A stretch of DNA of 64,000 nt from NCBI RefSeq assembly GCF_024448955.1, contig NZ_JAMOIH010000001.1, positions 1-64,000 of the forward strand, given 5' to 3'. This document shows, piece by piece, positions 59,013-64,000 of this stretch. The first letter of the stretch is position 1. Every line of letters begins with the position of its first letter. A program made the translations under genes and the position numbers. Origin of the DNA: Stutzerimonas stutzeri. Lineage in GTDB: Bacteria; Pseudomonadota; Gammaproteobacteria; Pseudomonadales; Pseudomonadaceae. The notes under the pieces are model-generated. The model did not search any database, had not been told where the DNA came from, and saw only the letters and a program-made list of their open reading frames with translations.

Positions 59013-59737
59013 GGGTTCGCCTCCTTTCGTGCATGACGTTCGGCTCGCCGTTCGGCTCGCTGCTCCAGCCAGACGCCAACGACGATGCCGGCCAGCGCCG
59101 CGGCGATCAGGCCCAGCTTGTAGGGCAGCTCCCAGGTCAGCAGTGCCACGGCGGCGGCCACCAGCGCCGACGCCACCTGCGGGCGGGTGCGCATCATCGG
59201 TACAGCGATGCCGACGAAGGTCGCGATCATGGCGAAATCCAGCCCCCAGCTGGCCACGTTCGGCACTGCCTGGCCAAAGGCGATGCCCGCCAGCGTCGCC
59301 AGTTGCCAGCTCAGGTACATGGTCAAGGCCGCGCCGAGGAAGAACCAGTGCTTGTGCGGCGACGCGTCGTCGCTGGCATAGCGGTGCTGAATGACCGCAA
59401 AAGCTTCGTCCGTCAGCCAGAAGGCCAGCGGCACTCGCCAGCGGCTCGACAGGTGTCGCACGAACGGCTGCAGTGCCGCGCTGTAAAGGGCATGGCGCAG
59501 GTTGACCACGAATGTCGTCAGCAACACCACGGCCGCACCGACGCCGCCAGTGATCAAGGTGATCGCAATGAACTGCGCGGAGCCGGCGAACACCAGCGCT
59601 GACATGCCGATGGTCTGCCAGGTCGAAAGTCCGGCACCGATGGAGAGCGTGCCGAAGATGATGCCAAACGGGATCGCACCGACGATCAACGGAAGAATAT
59701 CGCGGCAACCGTGCCAGAACTCTTGCGAGCGGGACAT
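58994..59737 (-). CDS. azlC: AzlC family branched-chain amino acid exporter
   Basis: 247 residues. The family start GCRDILPLIVGAIPFGIIFG, the LVFAGSAQFIAI helix and NLRHALYSAAL are conserved. About seven helices are followed by a basic C-terminal tail. It is translationally coupled to azlD. Confidence 0.9.
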   Translation of the reverse strand: MSRSQEFWHGCRDILPLIVGAIPFGIIFGTLSIGAGLSTWQTIGMSALVFAGSAQFIAITLITGGVGAAVVLLTTFVVNLRHALYSAALQPFVRHLSSRWRVPLAFWLTDEAFAVIQHRYASDDASPHKHWFFLGAALTMYLSWQLATLAGIAFGQAVPNVASWGLDFAMIATFVGIAVPMMRTRPQVASALVAAAVALLTWELPYKLGLIAAALAGIVVGVWLEQRAERRAERHARKEANPCKSGC

Positions 59738-60129
59738 CGAGGCTCCTTAGGTGTGCACCGCAAACGATAACGAGCTACGCGCCGCCATCGCGGTCGCAGC
59801 GTAGTGGATTTTGAAGACGGGCTGATGACCGCGAGACGAACCGCCTGCGGAAACGGCAGACATTACCTTATGTCGGCGCCTGACGGCGACGCGCGTGCTT
59901 CTCGCGAGGCTAATGAGCTGGCCGGAGCCGCTTTCCCTCACCCCAGCCCTCTCCCCGGAGGGGAGAGGGAGCTAAAAGCGGGTCCAGGAGTTGCCCTGAG
60001 CTACTGGGTTGATCCGTGGCACCGACCTCTTCACGCACCAGCAGAATAAGTTGTGATCTATGGCCCAACCAGCAAACAACGCTTATAGAGCACTGTGGAG
60101 CGCATCAGCCGAAGCATGTTTTCGGCTGA
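59738..60129. other. Gene-free stretch with one dispersed repeat
   Basis: No reading frame here is convincing. It holds the presumed azlCD promoter and, at 59935-59971, a common CCCTCACCCCAGCCCTCTCC-type palindrome found between genes in many bacteria. Confidence 0.4.
59935..59971. repeat. Palindromic intergenic repeat (CTCTCCCC/GGGGAGAG)
   Basis: CCCTCTCCCC pairs with GGGGAGAGGG, with the usual CCCTCACCCCAG lead. It is a widespread intergenic repeat. Confidence 0.65.
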
Positions 60130-60699
60130 TCAGCCAGTCGCCCGCGCTTCCAGGGCACTTCTGACTGCCGGCCATTCTCGATCAGTGATGCTGTAGAGCA
60201 CCGTGTCGTCCAGGCGGCCATCGGCGAGGCGGCGATGGTTGCGCAGCACGCCTTCACGCTGGGCGCCGAGCTTCTCGATGGCGCGTTGGGAGCGCAGGTT
60301 GCTGGCGGCGGTCTTCAGCTGCAGACGTACCAGTTGCCACTCTTCGAAGGCGTGCTTGAGCAGCAGGTATTTGATCGAGGTGTTCAGGCCGGTGTCGTGC
60401 TCGGCCTTGTCCAGCCAGGTCCAGCCGAGTTCGCCAGCCGGCAGCGACGGATTGAAATCGGCAAAGCGAGTCGTCCCAATGATGCGCTCAGCCATGCGCA
60501 GGGTGAACGCCACCGCGCGACCGTCACGCTGTTCGTTGAGCGCGAAGCGATACCAGTCCGGGCGTAGCGGCCCGTTGAGGTAGATCAGCTCGTCGCGGTT
60601 ACGCTCGGCGAGCTCCACCAGGGCCGGGATGTCGGCCTCTGCGAGCGGGTCCAGGCGCAAGGCGCCTCGCTGCAAAGTGACCGGACGCGGCGTGAACAT
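60130..60699 (-). CDS. GNAT family N-acetyltransferase (RimJ/RimL-like)
   Basis: 189 residues. The RimL-like order is present: LRLDPLAEADIPALVEL at the start, LGWTWLDKAEHDTGLNTSIKYLLLKHAFE for acetyl-CoA binding, and RLQLKTAASNLRSQRAIEKLGAQREGVLR near the end. It probably acetylates an amino group of a protein or small molecule. The gene is monocistronic. Confidence 0.88.
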   Translation of the reverse strand: MFTPRPVTLQRGALRLDPLAEADIPALVELAERNRDELIYLNGPLRPDWYRFALNEQRDGRAVAFTLRMAERIIGTTRFADFNPSLPAGELGWTWLDKAEHDTGLNTSIKYLLLKHAFEEWQLVRLQLKTAASNLRSQRAIEKLGAQREGVLRNHRRLADGRLDDTVLYSITDREWPAVRSALEARATG

Positions 60700-61062
60700 C
60701 GAGATTCTCCTATATGGGCGACGCTTGTTGTGATCACGGCGCAGGCGGTAAGTGCCCAGCGGCCATCCACGTCAGCTGACAACGGGGACAAGCCAGCCCG
60801 GACGCGCGTGCCGACACACCGAATCAGCCACCACAGCAGTAAGCCGCAGTCAAGCCAGCATTTGTCTAGTCCGGTACTTTCGCCCGTTGCGCCCGCGACG
60901 ACCAGCCTCATGCGACGATGGTCGCAGCCGCCACACGCCGATCGCTTTTACTGCGAAACTTTACACATTCATCTATCACCAAGCGGCAGCCTTCGGTTAT
61001 CCAAGACTTGCCGAGCATGAGCTGTCACCCGAGCGGTAATTCCGGTCCTGAAACAGTCACAT
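60700..61062. other. Gene-free stretch upstream of the sensor kinase
   Basis: It contains the divergent promoters of the GNAT gene and the kinase. The short open frames here have no ribosome sites or recognisable products. I see no repeat or RNA gene. Confidence 0.35.
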
Positions 61063-61092
61063 CGCACCGGCTGACCTTGGTCAGCCGGTGCG
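61063..61092 (+). other. Strong hairpin in the sensor-kinase leader
   Basis: CGCACCGGCTGAC and GTCAGCCGGTGCG form a 13-pair stem with a four-base loop, without a T tract. It ends 98 bases before the ATG. It may be an operator, an RNA-stability element or an attenuator. Confidence 0.5.
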
Positions 61093-61190
61093 AATGTACT
61101 GCTATACCGGCTATCGTCTAAGCGCAGCCCGGCTCGGCATGACGACCGGCCGGGCTGGAGCCTGCTACTTATTTGCTGTCTGGAGTTTGC

Positions 61191-64000
61191 ATGTCATTGT
61201 CCGGTGGGTTGATCGCGCTGGTCGCCTTTACCTATATGGCCGTGCTGTTTGCTATCGCGTTCTATGGCGATCGAAACCGCGCGCATATGTCACCGCGTGT
61301 ACGCGCCTGGGTCTATAGCCTGTCGCTGGCCGTCTACTGCACCAGTTGGACCTTCTTCGGCGCCGTTGGCCAGGCAGCCGAGCAGCTCTGGTCATTCCTG
61401 CCGATCTACCTCGGACCCATCTTGCTGATGCTGCTGGCGCCCCAGGTGATCCAGAAGATGATCATGATCAGCAAGCAGGAGAACATCACCTCCATCGCCG
61501 ACTTCATCGCCGCGCGTTACGGCAAATCGCAGACATTGGCGGTGGTGGTGACGCTGATTTGCCTGGTGGGAGTGCTGCCCTACATCGCCCTGCAGCTCAA
61601 AGGCATCGTGCTCGGTGTGAACCTGCTGATCGGCAAGCACAGCGAGGCCGTCGCTGGCTCCGGCACGCAGGACACGGCATTGATCGTATCCGTGGTGCTG
61701 GCGCTGTTCACGGTGCTGTTCGGCACGCGCAACCTGGATGTCACCGAGCACCATCGCGGCATGGTACTGGCGATCGCTTTCGAGTCCCTGGTCAAGCTGC
61801 TCGCGTTCATGGCCGTAGGCGCCTTCGTCACCTTCGGTCTGTATGACGGTTTCGGCGACCTATTCAATCAGGCTTACGCTTCCAAAGAACTGACCGGCTT
61901 CTGGGAAGAAACTGTCAACTGGCCGGCCATGCTGGTACAGACCACCGTGGCGCTGATGGCCATCGTCTGCCTGCCGCGACAATTCCACGTGACGGTGGTG
62001 GAGAACATCGAGCCGCGCGACTTCCGCCTGGCGCGCTGGGTCTTTCCGCTGTATCTGGTGCTGGCCGCCCTGTTCGTCATTCCAATCGCACTGGCCGGAC
62101 AACTTCTTCTGCCGAGCGGAATCAGCCCCGACTCCTTCGTGATCAGCCTGCCGTTGGCCGAAGCTCACCCAGCGCTGGCGATGCTGGCCTTTATCGGTGG
62201 CGCCTCGGCCGCGACCGGCATGGTCATCGTCGCCAGCGTGGCGTTGTCGACCATGGTGTCCAACGACATGCTGCTGCCGTGGCTGTTGCGCCGTAAGGAA
62301 GCCGAGCAGCCCTTCGAGGTGTTCCGGCACTGGATGCTGTCGGTGCGCCGCATCAGCATCGTTGCCATCCTGCTGCTGGCCTATGTCAGCTACCGCCTGC
62401 TCGGCTCCAGCGCCAGTCTGGCGACCATCGGCCAGATCGCCTTTGCCGCGCTGACCCAATTGGCGCCGGCGATGGTCGGTGCGCTGTACTGGAAGCAGGC
62501 CAACCGGCGCGGCGTGTTTGCCGGCCTCACTGCAGGCGCGGTGATCTGGGTCTACACGCTGATTCTGCCGCTGCTCGGCTGGCCGCTGGAGATGTTTCCC
62601 GGCCTGCAATGGATGTACACCGCCGAGCTGCCGTTCGGCGCCAGCGCGCTGACGCTCGGCGTGACGCTGTCTTTGGTGGGCAATGCGACGCTGTTTTTCT
62701 GGGTCTCGATCCTGTCACAAACCCGTGTGGCCGAGCACTGGCAGGCCAGCCGCTTCATCGGCCAGGAGATCCACCCGACCGCCAGCACGCGCCGACTGCT
62801 GGCCGTGCAGGTTGAAGACCTGCTCTCGCTGGCTTCGCGCTTCGTCGGTGCCGAACGCGCGGAGCTCAGCTTCCAGCGCTTCGCCCGCCGTCATGGCCAT
62901 GATTTTTCACCCAGGCAACAGGCCGACGGCCAGTGGATCGCCCACACCGAGCGGCTGCTCGCCGGTGTCCTCGGTGCGTCCTCGACCCGCGCGGTGGTCA
63001 AGGCCGCGCTGGAGGGCCGTGACATGCAGGTCGATGACGTGGTGCGCATCGTCGGCGAGGCCTCGGAGGTGCTGCAGTTCAACCGCGCGCTGCTGCAGGG
63101 CGCGATCGAAAACATCACCCAAGGGATCAGCGTGGTCGACCAGTCGCTGCGACTGGTGGCCTGGAATCATCGCTACCTGGAGATTTTCGAATACCCGGAC
63201 GGGCTGGTTTACATTGGCCGACCGATCGCTGACATCATCCGCTACAACGCCGAGCGCGGCCTCTGCGGCCCTGGCGACGCGGACACCCACGTGGCCAAGC
63301 GGCTGTACTGGATGCGCCAGGGTCGCGCGCACACCTCCGAACGGATGTTCCCCAACGGCCGAGTGGTCGAGCTGATCGGCAACCCGATGCCCGGCGGCGG
63401 CTTCGTCATGAGCTTCAGTGACATCACCGCCTTCCGCGAAGCCGAACGCGGCTTGAAGGACGCCAACGAAGGCCTGGAGCAACGGGTCATCGAGCGAACC
63501 CAGGAACTGTCGAAGCTGAACAAGGCGCTGACCGCAGCCAAGAGCACGGCCGAAGCGGCCAATCAGTCGAAGACACGCTTTCTCGCCGCGGTCAGCCATG
63601 ACCTGATGCAACCGCTGAATGCCGCGCGGCTGTTCTCCGCCGCCTTGTCACACCAGCACGACGCCCTGCCCCGCGAAGCGCAGGATCTGGTGCGCCATCT
63701 GGACAGCTCGCTGCGCTCGGCTGAAGACCTGATCTCGGATCTACTGGATATTTCGCGCCTGGAAAACGGACGCATCACGCCCGATCGCCACCCATTCCCG
63801 CTGGCCACGCTGTTCGACACGCTGGGTACCGAGTTCACCATGCTGGCCGCCGAACAGGCGGTCGATTTCAAGGTGTATGGCAGCCGGCTACGGGTCGACA
63901 GCGACATACGCCTGTTGCGCCGTGTGCTGCAGAACTTCCTAACCAATGCCTTCCGCTACGCCAAGGGTCGCGTAGTGCTGGGCGTGCGGCGGCAGGGCGA
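61191..64000 (+). CDS. SSS-domain sensor histidine kinase (partial, runs off the window)
   Basis: 936 codons are present and no stop is reached. A sodium:solute-symporter-like domain with about 12-13 helices fills residues 1-500 (TSWTFFGAVGQAAEQLW, FIAARYGKS). A PAS domain at about 635-760 (ITQGISVVDQSLRLVAWN) and a coiled coil (ERGLKDANEGLEQRVIERTQEL) follow. The phosphoacceptor His803 lies in AAVSHDLMQPLNAARLF, and an N-box begins at the edge (NFLTNAFRYAKG). It is related to CbrA-type kinases; many relatives end in a receiver domain. GGAG precedes the ATG. Confidence 0.92.
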   Translation, partial: MSLSGGLIALVAFTYMAVLFAIAFYGDRNRAHMSPRVRAWVYSLSLAVYCTSWTFFGAVGQAAEQLWSFLPIYLGPILLMLLAPQVIQKMIMISKQENITSIADFIAARYGKSQTLAVVVTLICLVGVLPYIALQLKGIVLGVNLLIGKHSEAVAGSGTQDTALIVSVVLALFTVLFGTRNLDVTEHHRGMVLAIAFESLVKLLAFMAVGAFVTFGLYDGFGDLFNQAYASKELTGFWEETVNWPAMLVQTTVALMAIVCLPRQFHVTVVENIEPRDFRLARWVFPLYLVLAALFVIPIALAGQLLLPSGISPDSFVISLPLAEAHPALAMLAFIGGASAATGMVIVASVALSTMVSNDMLLPWLLRRKEAEQPFEVFRHWMLSVRRISIVAILLLAYVSYRLLGSSASLATIGQIAFAALTQLAPAMVGALYWKQANRRGVFAGLTAGAVIWVYTLILPLLGWPLEMFPGLQWMYTAELPFGASALTLGVTLSLVGNATLFFWVSILSQTRVAEHWQASRFIGQEIHPTASTRRLLAVQVEDLLSLASRFVGAERAELSFQRFARRHGHDFSPRQQADGQWIAHTERLLAGVLGASSTRAVVKAALEGRDMQVDDVVRIVGEASEVLQFNRALLQGAIENITQGISVVDQSLRLVAWNHRYLEIFEYPDGLVYIGRPIADIIRYNAERGLCGPGDADTHVAKRLYWMRQGRAHTSERMFPNGRVVELIGNPMPGGGFVMSFSDITAFREAERGLKDANEGLEQRVIERTQELSKLNKALTAAKSTAEAANQSKTRFLAAVSHDLMQPLNAARLFSAALSHQHDALPREAQDLVRHLDSSLRSAEDLISDLLDISRLENGRITPDRHPFPLATLFDTLGTEFTMLAAEQAVDFKVYGSRLRVDSDIRLLRRVLQNFLTNAFRYAKGRVVLGVRRQG

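Noticed and set aside
58686-59708. 340-codon extended frame for azlD
   Set aside because: The upstream part lies entirely within azlC in another frame. The ATG at 59012 has a strong ribosome site and gives the normal 108-residue AzlD.

Overview
The window looks like chromosome of a Pseudomonas stutzeri group bacterium (Stutzerimonas). The G+C content is high, most gene families are of Pseudomonas type, and there is a complete maltodextrin locus containing a maltotetraose-forming amylase (amyP), an enzyme first known from P. stutzeri. All calls were made by reading the sequence and translations; no database search was run.

Layout. 1-7.5 kb: housekeeping and small genes, namely an EAL/GGDEF protein, a small XRE operon, a YkvA-family membrane protein with a palindromic pair of DnaA boxes upstream, a small heat-shock protein with a sigma-32 promoter and a probable ROSE thermometer, an SDR enzyme, dusC and three small exported or membrane proteins. 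7.5-7.95 kb: two initiator tRNA-Met genes, each with its own promoter and terminator. 8-26 kb: one long plus-strand exopolysaccharide/O-unit cluster. It encodes a putative non-heme iron oxygenase, a DegT aminotransferase, Wzx flippase, five glycosyltransferases, a GumC/Wzc-type tyrosine kinase, a WbqC-family protein, an RfaH-like antiterminator, a Wzy polymerase, a PslG-like glycosidase, two small proteins and an acyltransferase. Its long AT-rich leader carries two ops-type sequences, the RfaH recruitment signal, and a Cache-GGDEF diguanylate cyclase follows it. 27.8-33.6 kb: rimO, an FKBP lipoprotein, tRNA-Val and tRNA-Asp, rdgC, a MITE-like element, a BASS transporter, and a guanidine-II riboswitch in front of a guanidinium exporter.

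33.6-57.3 kb is a maltose/maltodextrin regulon. It holds malK, an alpha-glucosidase, maa, malT, malEFG, a periplasmic alpha-amylase, a kinase-like protein, a chemoreceptor, amyP, lamB, malM and a second malE-like gene. Four intergenic regions share the sequence GGGAGGATGT plus GGCGTAG-type repeats, which I read as MalT operators. An orphan curlin-repeat protein sits inside this locus. 57.3-64 kb: an MFS transporter, azlCD, a GNAT enzyme, and the start of a large SSS-domain sensor histidine kinase that runs off the window.

How the parts fit. Starch would be cut outside the cell by AmyP, enter through LamB, be trimmed by the periplasmic amylase, be bound by MalE, imported by MalFGK and hydrolysed by the cytoplasmic alpha-glucosidase, all under MalT. 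In the exopolysaccharide cluster the RfaH paralog is encoded downstream of its own presumed ops targets, which suggests positive feedback on full-length transcription.
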